64,000 nucleotides of DNA from Bacillota bacterium (GTDB taxonomy: Bacteria; Bacillota; Clostridia; Lachnospirales; Lachnospiraceae). This document shows, piece by piece, positions 51,912-61,206 of the stretch. Under the pieces are notes generated by a model. That model was not told where the DNA came from. It worked only from the letters and a program-made list of their open reading frames with translations, and did no database searches. How positions within the stretch are numbered: position 1 is the first letter of the stretch; each line of letters starts with the position of its first letter. The translations under genes and the position numbers were made by a program. The stretch lies in contig JAEYLX010000006.1 in NCBI GenBank assembly GCA_023407575.1, positions 189,896-253,895 of the forward strand, given 5' to 3'.

Positions 51912-53177
51912 CTATATTTCTATTGTATACTCAATTTCCTCTCCTGTCCCTGGATAAAATTCACCAAAGCCCAGATCTGTTACTTTTATAATTGCTGTTG
52001 ACCTATCTTTACAATATAATAGCACCTGCCATCTGGTGGTCCTTGCATCAGGCTTGGAAAAATCATCAAGGGAAAGCTTTATTTGTGAAGTCTCCCTTAA
52101 TAATAGCTTACTCTGTACTAACTCAAGGGCGGTGGCTCCATCCGGTATTACCTCATACTTATTGTTTACCTCATACCAGGTATCCCCAGCATGTAATAGA
52201 GTAACCTCTTTGTATTTGTTGTCACAAAATACCCTTAGTCCTAAAGAAGATGTCACCATGTCATCATGAAATAACCTTACACCCAGTAAACAACTGTCCC
52301 CAGCGTATTCCTTGGCAGCATAACATGCACCTTTGGAGTACAAACTTTGTCCAACAAATACTCTTCTTCCATTACATAAACTTTTGATTACTGTATCTGC
52401 CCATTCACCTTCCAGACCCCTTCCAGTAAAATAAAGCGTACTAATAATCTGTTTATGTAAAACTGTATCCGCAAGGTTGTCTAACTGATACGCTGCTTTC
52501 TCTTTATTTCTACGTTGAAGATATTCCTCTATATTCATAGTGAGGTCCTGTTTTTCTAAGCTTGCGAGAATTGGATTACATCGACGATTCATTCTGATTC
52601 TATAAAAGTATAGCCCCGTTAAGGAAAAATCAAAAAGTCCCACATCATTCATCCATAAAGTTTTTTCCTGGCTTAGAACATAATAAAGATACGCACTTGC
52701 ATGACTGATTACCTTGGCTCTTTCCTTATCTATTCCCAATAAACCAAGTGTCTCATATATTCTATTTATAGTATTGGGGTCTGATTCTTCAATTGTTATA
52801 ACCAGTTTGGTGATTGGCTCTGTAGGGAAGTAATTCTTGACCAACATCAAAACCTTACGAAGATATTTTTCAAGTAATGACACTGCACTAAACTTAGTTT
52901 GATAGATCTCTGTTGCCTCATCCTTTTGCAATTTAGCTAACAGATGATTAACTAATAGGCCTTCCCCACTACTTGCACAAGCCATTGCTTCTTCCCCAAA
53001 CAGCCACTGCTTAGAATCTTTTCTTACACAGAGTGCAGTTGGAATCATTTCTTCTTGGTCTGTTTGCTCCAAAAGACCTATCGTTATGGGTTCATTCGTT
53101 TTATAACTATAACAACTTAGCTGTGAATAATCATCGCACAAATCTACTCCAACGATAAGTCTTTTCATTGCATCCAT
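51912..53177 (-). CDS. actin/Hsp70-fold ATPase-like protein (DUF5716-like)
   Basis: The 421-residue protein has the spaced motifs of the actin/Hsp70 superfamily: phosphate 1-like RLIVGVDLCDDYSQLSC (residues 5-21), phosphate 2-like VGLFDFSLTGLYFYRI, adenosine-like LYFTGRGLEGEWADTVIK and a connect 2-like QSLYSKGACYAA. The C-terminal 110 residues form strands, perhaps a partner-binding domain. It matches my recollection of DUF5716. The start is the first ATG, 10 bp after GGAGG. It lies between a 1179-residue helical-repeat gene (15 bp) and the TPR-like gene, so it is probably the nucleotide-driven switch of the complex. Confidence 0.72.
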   Translation of the reverse strand: MDAMKRLIVGVDLCDDYSQLSCYSYKTNEPITIGLLEQTDQEEMIPTALCVRKDSKQWLFGEEAMACASSGEGLLVNHLLAKLQKDEATEIYQTKFSAVSLLEKYLRKVLMLVKNYFPTEPITKLVITIEESDPNTINRIYETLGLLGIDKERAKVISHASAYLYYVLSQEKTLWMNDVGLFDFSLTGLYFYRIRMNRRCNPILASLEKQDLTMNIEEYLQRRNKEKAAYQLDNLADTVLHKQIISTLYFTGRGLEGEWADTVIKSLCNGRRVFVGQSLYSKGACYAAKEYAGDSCLLGVRLFHDDMVTSSLGLRVFCDNKYKEVTLLHAGDTWYEVNNKYEVIPDGATALELVQSKLLLRETSQIKLSLDDFSKPDARTTRWQVLLYCKDRSTAIIKVTDLGFGEFYPGTGEEIEYTIEI

Positions 53178-53192
53178 TCGCTGTCTTCCTCC

Positions 53193-56100
53193 TTATTCTA
53201 CAGGTTTAAAACATTTATTAATCATATATTCCTGTTTAATATAATTCTCCATAAGCAGTAAGAGGTTTTCATCCTCTTCCTCCAGAGCATGTAACATTTG
53301 ATTCATCTGATTGTAGTTTGAACCCTCTATTTCAGTAGGTCTGCCCTCTAACTTAAGTTCACCACTTTGTGTCCTAATACTGGCATCCGGTGCTTCTTCT
53401 GTAATGTAATATTCAAGGGTTTCAGGGTAAAATAACAAAAATCCTTTACAGTGAATTCCTAATAATACATTGGGTAATCGTTCAACTTTATACGCTTTCT
53501 CTTCCTGCCCAGCAATTCTGTAATGAATATATACCTGTTTCCGTGGGTCCGTTAGATAAGTAACAAAACACTGGTTTTGATACTTTTCAGGTATTGGTAT
53601 TCCATCCCTATAATTTAGAAAGAATGGCAGCAACATGCCCTTTCGAATAAAGCGCAGTACATTAAATTCTGCAAAGGTCTTTTCCTGCTCTGATAAATTA
53701 TCTTTAAAGGAGCTTGCCTTTAACCATGCAAGGAGACATATCTTATTTTCTTCATAATATAGTTCGTGCTTGATAATTGGCAGCAGCTCTAATTGTAAAT
53801 CCTTCTTCTGAACAAGGTAACAATAGGATACATAGGTCAAATAAGCACGTACCAGCAAATGATTTCCTATCCCATCATAATAAGAATAAAAAACAGCGAA
53901 ACTTTCCTCGATTCCATTTTCGGTAAATAAAATCTGGCTCAGCAATCGTTCTTCCAATAAATTAGTATTAAGATCAAATTCCTTTGCAGCTGCCCACAAG
54001 GTTAGTAACTGACTATTATCTCCCTGGTAATATTTCATTAAATAACTTAATATGGTTTCATCATATTTTTGATATGTAAATACGGTGTAACACAATTGAA
54101 CCATTATGGGATGGTATTTGGGTACTTCTTGCAGGTTAAGATAAGCTAAACAGAATTTGACTATGCGTGCTGCTCCTATATCTTCATTGCCAAAGATACT
54201 AATTGCCTCCAGTGACTTCTGGAACTGTCCACGTGACATCATCAACTCAATATATTTAGCACGGTCACTCTGACTCATTAACTCGAGGTCAATTGTTTGC
54301 AAATAATAATCCAACAGTTCCTCTTGGAAATTCTCATAATAGTATTCGATTAAAGTCTGATAACATTCAGCTATCACATCTTCAGATATCTCTGATAAAT
54401 TCAGAACCTCACGACGTACTTCAATCGCTTGTGGGCTCTTAATATGATTTCTTCGATAATGATCATATAAATGTAATACGAGCATTGGATGTTCTCTACT
54501 TAAATTGCTCGGTTCATAATCTACCAGGTTCATATAAGGTTTCAGGCTATACTCTAAGGTCTCCAGATAGCGTTGTCCAAGATGATCCACTAAGATTATT
54601 TGCGCCTCACTGGTAAATAGACTAACTTGTGCCTTACCTTCCAATAGAGGTGTTATTGCTTCCTCTGTTAGTTCCTTATGACGTATGATCACATTACTGA
54701 TGTTTGGATTAGTACAGCTTACTTCGTATTGATAAAGTACATAGGGTAACAGCTTTGCAGTATCGGAACTGAGTTTATTTTTAGAGAAAAACTCCTTATA
54801 GAGAATTGCTAAATCATTACTGATATAATGAGCCTGCAACATATTAAATGCAAAGACTTCAATTTTTTTATAATAGCTTCGGTATATTGTCTCAAAGCTA
54901 TCTTTATTAACAATAATGTTTGCATAAAGATAAGTCTTTATTTTTTCCGTCATATTACTGTTATAAACATAATAAAGCAACACTTGTTGTGCCAGGGGAT
55001 TGTGCTTGGTTTTGTCTATGGAATACATATAGTACTCATAGAGTTCCGTAATACGTAGACCCGCTTCCACTCCTTCTTGATACCAAGTAAAATATTTTCC
55101 CTCTTTCTTTCTGCCTTTGATTAGCAAGCAGCAAATCGCAGAGAGAATTTCCTTAGATTCATAAACTCTATATAGCTTTGTAAGCCCTTGAAATACTATG
55201 GGCTGATACTCCTTCAGCTTATTAGCCAAATATACATACTGTTGTATTGAATCTCTATTTAGCATGTTATTTTTTATACCATAATGAAAGACCTGAATTT
55301 CAAAGGGGTTTAACTCCCTAAGTAAATATGGTTCTTCACGGAATGCACAAATTGCTTCATAATAAAGAATTGGGCTATGGCACCCCTTGTCAAATTGATC
55401 CTTTATCTCTGCCAACTTCTTAGCTCTATTTTTCTCATAACTTTGGTCTGTTTGAAACAATAACCAAAGGACTCTAAAGTCCTGAAAACCACTTTCATAA
55501 ATTCTTCTGATATGATTTTCTGCTTGGAAGGTGGTGGTATCTTCCTTGTGACATAGAGCCCTCAAATATAAAAAGCTGGCATAATCTAACAAGGATGTCT
55601 TTCTTATCATTACTTCTTCGGATTGCAAATCCGCCAAAAGTTCGTCTGCCAATTTCCTTTTTGAAGCGATAATCGCCAGATGAATGAAAAGAAGTTCCTT
55701 TGAGCGGCTGTTTTCCTGTCCAGTGCGTTTATTAATGAAAGCTTGCATTCTTTCCACATATTCGGATATATTAACTTTATTCAATCTGAACCCAAGGTAC
55801 AATTCTACCATATCAAGTTCAATTTTTTTCTGTTGTCTTGCCTTTATGAAAGCCGAACTCTTATGTTTCCTTCGACATTGGATTGCCACAACAATCGTCT
55901 GATATGCTGTTTTAATATAAATATGTCCAAACTGCTTACCATTTTTCATTTCTTTTGCATCAATTGTAAACGAAATCTGATGTGAATTTTCTATAAAGCG
56001 ATCTGCCCATATAAATTTTTGATCCAGCTTAATAAAATCTGCATCCTTACTGACTTTAATTTCAGTAAAACCCCAGTTACTTTTTGTTAATATAATCTTG

Positions 56101-56732
56101 TCCGTTATCTGCTCTTGATGAATTTCATACTCTAGATTACTCTTATCAACGGATAAACGAACAACCGCTTTTTTATGTATTGCTATTAAAAACTCCTCTA
56201 ATGCTTGACTTGTAGACACACCATTAATCAAACTTCGATAGATTTGTTTATTACGTTCATCATTTTCTAATAGGATTTGTTCAAAATCTGCAGACCGGAA
56301 AATCTTCTTTGCTTCGGACCAGTCCATTCTAGCCAAATTCGTAAATTGAAACAAATCTTTAATTTTACCTAAGGAAGATTCAAAATAAGGTGGTACTATG
56401 TGCATGGAAAAGGGGATGGTCGCTTCCCCACAATCACTAATAATAAGGAAAGAACCATTTAATATTGTCCCTGCTTGTACCCCCTCCGTATCTAATTCAT
56501 AGGTGATATGATTTTCAATTCCAAGAAAATCAATTTCTTTCAGCTTCACCAGATTATTCGAGGAGTAAACCTTACCCTTCATCTGTCTTTCCTGACTATT
56601 ACTGATGACAAAATTACCAGTCAGTACTTTCCCCGCATCTTCTACTAAATTAATTCGTTCTGTAGAAAGACACAGCATAGGTTGCTCATATTCAAATTCA
56701 CCTTTGGAAATAAGACTAATTTTCTCCTTCAA
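53193..56732 (-). CDS. very large helical-repeat protein with N-terminal beta-domain (DUF5717-like)
   Basis: The 1179-residue product has an N-terminal region of beta-strands (about residues 10-110, with LCLSTERINLVEDAGKVLTG and GNFVISNSQERQMKGKV) and a second strand-rich domain near 200-300. About 800 residues of paired helices follow, like an elongated solenoid. A final 90 residues return to strands and contain KGFLLFYPETLEYYITEE. No signal peptide or membrane helix is visible, so it is cytoplasmic. The TTG at 56732 is preceded by GAGGTGAT, fully complementary to 16S rRNA; the longer TTG at 56756 is unlikely. It matches my recollection of DUF5717. It is the first gene of the operon and a likely scaffold. 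Confidence 0.72.
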   Translation of the reverse strand: MKEKISLISKGEFEYEQPMLCLSTERINLVEDAGKVLTGNFVISNSQERQMKGKVYSSNNLVKLKEIDFLGIENHITYELDTEGVQAGTILNGSFLIISDCGEATIPFSMHIVPPYFESSLGKIKDLFQFTNLARMDWSEAKKIFRSADFEQILLENDERNKQIYRSLINGVSTSQALEEFLIAIHKKAVVRLSVDKSNLEYEIHQEQITDKIILTKSNWGFTEIKVSKDADFIKLDQKFIWADRFIENSHQISFTIDAKEMKNGKQFGHIYIKTAYQTIVVAIQCRRKHKSSAFIKARQQKKIELDMVELYLGFRLNKVNISEYVERMQAFINKRTGQENSRSKELLFIHLAIIASKRKLADELLADLQSEEVMIRKTSLLDYASFLYLRALCHKEDTTTFQAENHIRRIYESGFQDFRVLWLLFQTDQSYEKNRAKKLAEIKDQFDKGCHSPILYYEAICAFREEPYLLRELNPFEIQVFHYGIKNNMLNRDSIQQYVYLANKLKEYQPIVFQGLTKLYRVYESKEILSAICCLLIKGRKKEGKYFTWYQEGVEAGLRITELYEYYMYSIDKTKHNPLAQQVLLYYVYNSNMTEKIKTYLYANIIVNKDSFETIYRSYYKKIEVFAFNMLQAHYISNDLAILYKEFFSKNKLSSDTAKLLPYVLYQYEVSCTNPNISNVIIRHKELTEEAITPLLEGKAQVSLFTSEAQIILVDHLGQRYLETLEYSLKPYMNLVDYEPSNLSREHPMLVLHLYDHYRRNHIKSPQAIEVRREVLNLSEISEDVIAECYQTLIEYYYENFQEELLDYYLQTIDLELMSQSDRAKYIELMMSRGQFQKSLEAISIFGNEDIGAARIVKFCLAYLNLQEVPKYHPIMVQLCYTVFTYQKYDETILSYLMKYYQGDNSQLLTLWAAAKEFDLNTNLLEERLLSQILFTENGIEESFAVFYSYYDGIGNHLLVRAYLTYVSYCYLVQKKDLQLELLPIIKHELYYEENKICLLAWLKASSFKDNLSEQEKTFAEFNVLRFIRKGMLLPFFLNYRDGIPIPEKYQNQCFVTYLTDPRKQVYIHYRIAGQEEKAYKVERLPNVLLGIHCKGFLLFYPETLEYYITEEAPDASIRTQSGELKLEGRPTEIEGSNYNQMNQMLHALEEEDENLLLLMENYIKQEYMINKCFKPVE

Positions 56733-56906
56733 TTTATCACCTCTGAGCCATTGCAATTTGGTAAAAATACGCTATAATAATTATAATTCATCGCTAGAAA
56801 AAAATCTAGTATCTATCAAAAATCGCCAAAAGTCCTTATTTCTTAGTCGATCAGTTGGCTGTCCACCGCCAATGACCCTATATTTTGTAATTTATGGAGG
56901 ATTACT

Positions 56907-58004
56907 ATGATTAAACATTCTGACCATTTTCACGGAAGTGATTTAGAAACAATAGAGAAGTTGTACAACATAAAACGAGAGGATATTATTAGTTTTTCTG
57001 CAAATGTTAATCCTCTGGGTATATCACCCAAGTTAAAAGCCTCCCTTAGTGACAGAATCGATGCTATTATGAGCTATCCTGATCGGGAATATAGTTCTCT
57101 TAGGAAAAAAATAGCCGATTATATTCACACTGATATGGAGAATATTATTGTCGGTAACGGCTCCACCGAGCTAATTTCCCTATTTATTCAGATTAAACAT
57201 CCCAGTAAAGTTTTAATTATTGGACCAACGTATTCCGAGTATGAGCGCGAAGTATCCTTAGGTGGCGGTCTTACCCGTTACTATCGTCTGGAAGAGGAGA
57301 ATGACTTTGCACTGGATATTCCCAAATTAGAAGAAGAATTAACCTCTGAAATTGATTTGTTAGCTATCTGTAATCCCAACAACCCAACCTCAACAGCTAT
57401 TACTAAGAATGACATGAGAAAGATTCTTGATATCTGTAAGCAAAAAGGTATCTTTGTCATGGTGGATGAAACCTATGTGGAGTTTGCGGAGGAGGTATCA
57501 AAAATCACTTGTGCTCCACTTACTGCCTATTATAATAATTTGATTATATTGCGAGGTATCTCCAAATTCTTTGCAGCTCCCGGACTTCGCCTTGGTTATG
57601 CAGTTTGTGGAAATCCGAATTTATTACGTGAAATAAATCAGAGAAAAAATCCTTGGACCATTAATAGTCTGGCAGCAATTGCTGGTGAAATCATGTTTAC
57701 TGATGAGGAATATATTAGTCAAACCAGAGAATTGATTGCAAAAGAACGGGACAGAATCTGCGGACTGCTGGATACCTGCAAGAATCTTCGTTATTATAAA
57801 CCTACAGCAAATTTCATGCTTGTTAAAATATTACGTGAAGATATCACCTCTATGGACTTATTTGAGGCAGCCATCAAGAAAGGGCTTATGATACGAGATT
57901 GCTCCACCTTCCCATTTTTAAGCAATAAATTTGTTCGCTTTTGCTTTATGACTCCAGAGGCAAATGATGCCTTACTTCAAGTACTTTTAGAAACTGTAAA
58001 ATAA
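56907..58004 (+). CDS. PLP-dependent aminotransferase, CobD/HisC-like
   Basis: The 365-residue protein is a class I/II (fold type I) aminotransferase. It begins HSDHFHGSDLETIEKLYNI, as in L-threonine-phosphate decarboxylase CobD (cobalamin linker), and has ISFSANVNPLGISPKLK, ICNPNNPTSTAITKNDM, VMVDETYVEF and the PLP-lysine segment ISKFFAAPGLRLGYAV. CobD and histidinol-phosphate aminotransferase are hard to separate by eye; the N-terminal HG motif favours CobD. No other cobalamin genes are adjacent, so the assignment is moderate. It is divergent from the large helical-repeat gene, with GGAGG in front of the ATG. Confidence 0.82.
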   Translation: MIKHSDHFHGSDLETIEKLYNIKREDIISFSANVNPLGISPKLKASLSDRIDAIMSYPDREYSSLRKKIADYIHTDMENIIVGNGSTELISLFIQIKHPSKVLIIGPTYSEYEREVSLGGGLTRYYRLEEENDFALDIPKLEEELTSEIDLLAICNPNNPTSTAITKNDMRKILDICKQKGIFVMVDETYVEFAEEVSKITCAPLTAYYNNLIILRGISKFFAAPGLRLGYAVCGNPNLLREINQRKNPWTINSLAAIAGEIMFTDEEYISQTRELIAKERDRICGLLDTCKNLRYYKPTANFMLVKILREDITSMDLFEAAIKKGLMIRDCSTFPFLSNKFVRFCFMTPEANDALLQVLLETVK

Positions 58005-58050
58005 CTTAAATTGATAATTTGCTTTTGCTTGATAAAATTATCAATTTAAG
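58005..58050. repeat. 16-bp inverted repeat after the aminotransferase gene
   Basis: CTTAAATTGATAATTT (58005-58020) pairs perfectly with AAATTATCAATTTAAG (58035-58050) around 14 bases. It begins right at the stop codon and could be an A+T-rich terminator without a T-run. The stretch 58051-58269 holds no gene or other clear feature. Confidence 0.6.
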
Positions 58051-58269
58051 CTCAATTCATACCATAATATGGAAGTTGCTATTTCGGCGTTGTATAATGA
58101 AATCTTATTGATTGTCTTTACACCGTAAAATAGTTTTCTTCCATTTTTTGTGGGGTTATTTCTGATGATTTTTATGCAATATATATAATAATAGTTCATT
58201 ATAAGCTTGACTATTTTGCTTTAATTGTAACTTTCTTATAACTTTAACGAAATTTTAATTTTTCCCATA

Positions 58270-58319
58270 TTGACACTAATATTTAGTGTGCTATAATACC
58301 ATTTGATTAGGTGCCTAAT
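58270..58319 (+). promoter_or_regulatory. MarR promoter with two palindromic operators
   Basis: TTGACA (58270-58275) and TATAAT (58292-58297), 16 bp apart, are overlapped by the palindrome ACACTAATATTTAGTGT (58273-58289). A second palindrome ATTAGG-TG-CCTAAT (58306-58319) covers the likely transcription start. Palindromes over the promoter and start point are the usual autoregulation sites of MarR repressors. Confidence 0.7.
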
Positions 58320-58411
58320 TAATTTTTTTATAATCAGGTTTCCATTAAAAAGAGATGTTAAAAACACATCACAATAGGAAAAACTTATGTAAGGAGGAAT
58401 CGCAACAACAA

Positions 58412-58846
58412 ATGAGAGCTGAAGTTCAAGAACTAATACAAACCTTGCACGAGGTTTTTAAGTCCATCCATCAGCGTTCTTATCACAAAACAGAAAATAA
58501 GAATATCTATCCCGGCCAACCCAAAATATTAACCCTGATTAGAAAACAAGAGGGCTTAACCCAGAAGGAATTATCAAAGCTTAGTTTTGTCACACCAGCA
58601 ACGATTACCGGAATGCTTATTAAACTTGAAGCAAATGGATATGTAAGACGTGTACCTGATGAGGGCGACAAGCGAATTATGCGTGTTTATTTGACCGAGG
58701 AAGGTCATAATCTGGCAGCCAGTGGTGAAAAACATATGAAGTGTATACTTGAGAACTTATTTGATGGTTTTGATGACGAAGAACTTCATACCTTCTTAAC
58801 TCTGACAAAGAAATTGCAACAAAACCTCTATAAGAACGATAACTAA
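58412..58846 (+). CDS. MarR family transcriptional regulator
   Basis: The protein has a winged helix-turn-helix (QEGLTQKELSKLSFVTPATITGMLIKLEANGYVRR) with the wing DEGDKRIMRVYLTEEG, typical of MarR. Its N-terminal and C-terminal helices form the dimer interface. The start is uncertain: ATG 58412 fits the family length (144 residues), but its AAGGAGG lies 14 bp upstream, while ATG 58355 has almost no binding site. It precedes two ABC exporter genes and, with the palindromes at its promoter, is probably the repressor of the operon, responding to a drug-like ligand. Confidence 0.88.
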   Translation: MRAEVQELIQTLHEVFKSIHQRSYHKTENKNIYPGQPKILTLIRKQEGLTQKELSKLSFVTPATITGMLIKLEANGYVRRVPDEGDKRIMRVYLTEEGHNLAASGEKHMKCILENLFDGFDDEELHTFLTLTKKLQQNLYKNDN

Positions 58847-58962
58847 CGATAATTTGTTCATATTACTTGTTCAAATTAAAGGTTATTAAGTAAAATAGTA
58901 CGATTTTGTTTTACAGTATTGCAAGTAATCTATACTTATTCATAACTTGAAAGGAATAACTT

Positions 58963-61206
58963 ATGTTTAAACTTTTTCGATTTCTAAAAAAGTCGGTTGT
59001 GTCCATATTGTTTGTCATAATTCTTCTAGTAATACAGGCAAACAGTGATCTTGCACTCCCATCCTATACCTCCGATATCATTAATACCGGTATTATGAAA
59101 AACGGTATTGATAGTCCAGTACCTACCGTAGTAAGAAAGACCGAGTTCGACCGTATTAAATTATTTATGACCTCTGAGGAAGAAAGTATCATTCTCCCTC
59201 ACTACTCTATTTTAACTTCGGATGGATATTCCGAAAAGGAATGGTCTAATTACCAAAAGGATTATCCTCTACTCAAGTCAGAAGAAATTTATCTTTGGGA
59301 TGGCAAAGAGGAAGCTGCTCTGACAGATGCTATGGCTATTCCACTGTTCATGCTACTACAGTTTGAAAGCAGCACAGAGGAAGCAATTACAGCAAGACAA
59401 CAGCTTGTTGATCAGCTTGCACCTGGCTCTGATCAAAAGGATGTTGATATCTTTCGTATTCTATCCATGTTACCAGAAGAAAACTTTACAGCAATTGTTA
59501 CTCCAATGAGAGAACAGGCTTTGGCTATGCCGGAGATGCTTTTTTCTTCCACCAGTACCGTATATGTGAAAGCAGAATATGAAGCGATTGGTGTAGATGT
59601 TGATAAAATGCAGACCGATTACATTCTATATGCTGGTGCTTTGATGCTCGGCTTAGCCTTAATCGGTATGCTCGCTTCCGTTCTGGTAACCTTTTTATCT
59701 GCCAGAATTGCTGCTAAAATGGGTCGTGATTTAAGAAGCAATGTATTTAAAAAAGTATTGTCCTTCTCTAACCGCGAAATGGATCAATTCTCCACTGCTT
59801 CCTTAATCACTCGCAGCACCAATGATATTCAACAAGTGCAAATGCTGTTGGTTATGCTGATTCGTATTGTTATCTACTCTCCAATCCTTGCAGTTGGCGG
59901 TATTTTAAAGGTTCTTCACACAGAATCCTCCATGTCCTGGATATTGGTAGTAGGCGTTGGAGCAATTTTTCTCTTAATAGGAACCTTAATGATTGTAGCT
60001 ATGCCTAAGTTTAAACAAATGCAAAAGCTTGTTGACCGCATCAATCTGGTAATGAGAGAAATTATTACCGGTCTTCCGGTTATCCGTGCCTTCAGTACGG
60101 TGGAACATGAGGAAAAACGTTTTGACAAGGCAAATGTTGATTTAACTAAGAACTCATTATTTGTTAACCGAGTTATGACCTTTATGCTGCCTGTACTTTT
60201 TTTAATCATGAACTTGGTTTCCATACTAATTATCTGGGTAAGTGCTGATGGAATTGAAAAGGGTACTGTTCAGGTAGGTGATATGATTGCATTTATTCAA
60301 TATACCATGCAGATCATTATGTCCTTCCTTATGTTAACTATGATATCCATTATGCTGCCAAGAGCAACCGTTGCCGCAAAACGTATTCAAGAAATCTTAT
60401 CCACAGAAGTAACAATAAAAGATCCAGCAAAAGAAGAAATCGTTTCTTCTAAAGCAAAGGGCGTTCTGGAATTTAAAAATGTATCCTTCCGATATCCAAA
60501 TGCAGAGGAAGATGTTCTCTCAGGTATCAGCTTTGTTGCAAAACCTGGTGAAACTACAGCGATTATCGGTAGTACCGGTAGTGGTAAGAGTACTTTAATT
60601 AATTTGATTCCAAGGTTCTATGATGTAACCTCCGGTAGCATTCTTCTGGATGGAACAGACATTATGAAAATAAAGCAAAAAACCTTAAGAGATAAACTTG
60701 GTTTTATTCCTCAGAAGGGTGTATTGTTCACTGGTACCATTGAATCAAATATTAAGTTTGGTAATCATTTGGCTGCAGAAGAAGTTATGAAGAAGGCCGC
60801 AAGAATTGCACAGGCGGAGGACTTCATTGAAGCAATGCCGGAAGGCTATAATGCACCAATTGCACAAGGCGGAACCAATGTATCAGGCGGTCAGAAACAA
60901 CGTCTCTCCATTGCCAGAGCAATCGCTAAGAATCCTGATGTATACATCTTTGATGATAGCTTTTCTGCTCTGGATTATAAGACAGATGCAAAACTACGTA
61001 AAACTCTGAAGGAAGAAATCGGTGACAGCACTGTTCTTATTGTAGCACAACGCATCAGTACCATTATGAATGCGGAACAAATCCTGGTTTTAGAGGATGG
61101 ACACATTGTTGGCCAGGGAACTCATAAAGAACTATTAAAGAATTGTGAAGTATATCAACAAATAGCATCATCTCAATTATCAAAGGAGGAATTGGATCAT
61201 GAGTAA
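58963..61206 (+). CDS. heterodimeric ABC exporter, subunit A (degenerate ATPase site)
   Basis: This 747-residue half-transporter has six membrane helices and a C-terminal ATPase domain with Walker A IIGSTGSGKST, signature VSGGQKQRLSIARA and Walker B YIFDDSFSALD. The Walker B glutamate is Asp, as in the non-catalytic site of BmrC/TM287-type heterodimers. The first extracellular loop carries an insertion of about 165 residues (about 45-215) between helix 1 and helix 2, larger than in standard exporters. The ATG follows AAAGGAA. It is coupled by an 8-bp overlap to subunit B. Substrate unknown; drug or peptide export is likely given the MarR gene. Confidence 0.92.
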   Translation: MFKLFRFLKKSVVSILFVIILLVIQANSDLALPSYTSDIINTGIMKNGIDSPVPTVVRKTEFDRIKLFMTSEEESIILPHYSILTSDGYSEKEWSNYQKDYPLLKSEEIYLWDGKEEAALTDAMAIPLFMLLQFESSTEEAITARQQLVDQLAPGSDQKDVDIFRILSMLPEENFTAIVTPMREQALAMPEMLFSSTSTVYVKAEYEAIGVDVDKMQTDYILYAGALMLGLALIGMLASVLVTFLSARIAAKMGRDLRSNVFKKVLSFSNREMDQFSTASLITRSTNDIQQVQMLLVMLIRIVIYSPILAVGGILKVLHTESSMSWILVVGVGAIFLLIGTLMIVAMPKFKQMQKLVDRINLVMREIITGLPVIRAFSTVEHEEKRFDKANVDLTKNSLFVNRVMTFMLPVLFLIMNLVSILIIWVSADGIEKGTVQVGDMIAFIQYTMQIIMSFLMLTMISIMLPRATVAAKRIQEILSTEVTIKDPAKEEIVSSKAKGVLEFKNVSFRYPNAEEDVLSGISFVAKPGETTAIIGSTGSGKSTLINLIPRFYDVTSGSILLDGTDIMKIKQKTLRDKLGFIPQKGVLFTGTIESNIKFGNHLAAEEVMKKAARIAQAEDFIEAMPEGYNAPIAQGGTNVSGGQKQRLSIARAIAKNPDVYIFDDSFSALDYKTDAKLRKTLKEEIGDSTVLIVAQRISTIMNAEQILVLEDGHIVGQGTHKELLKNCEVYQQIASSQLSKEELDHE

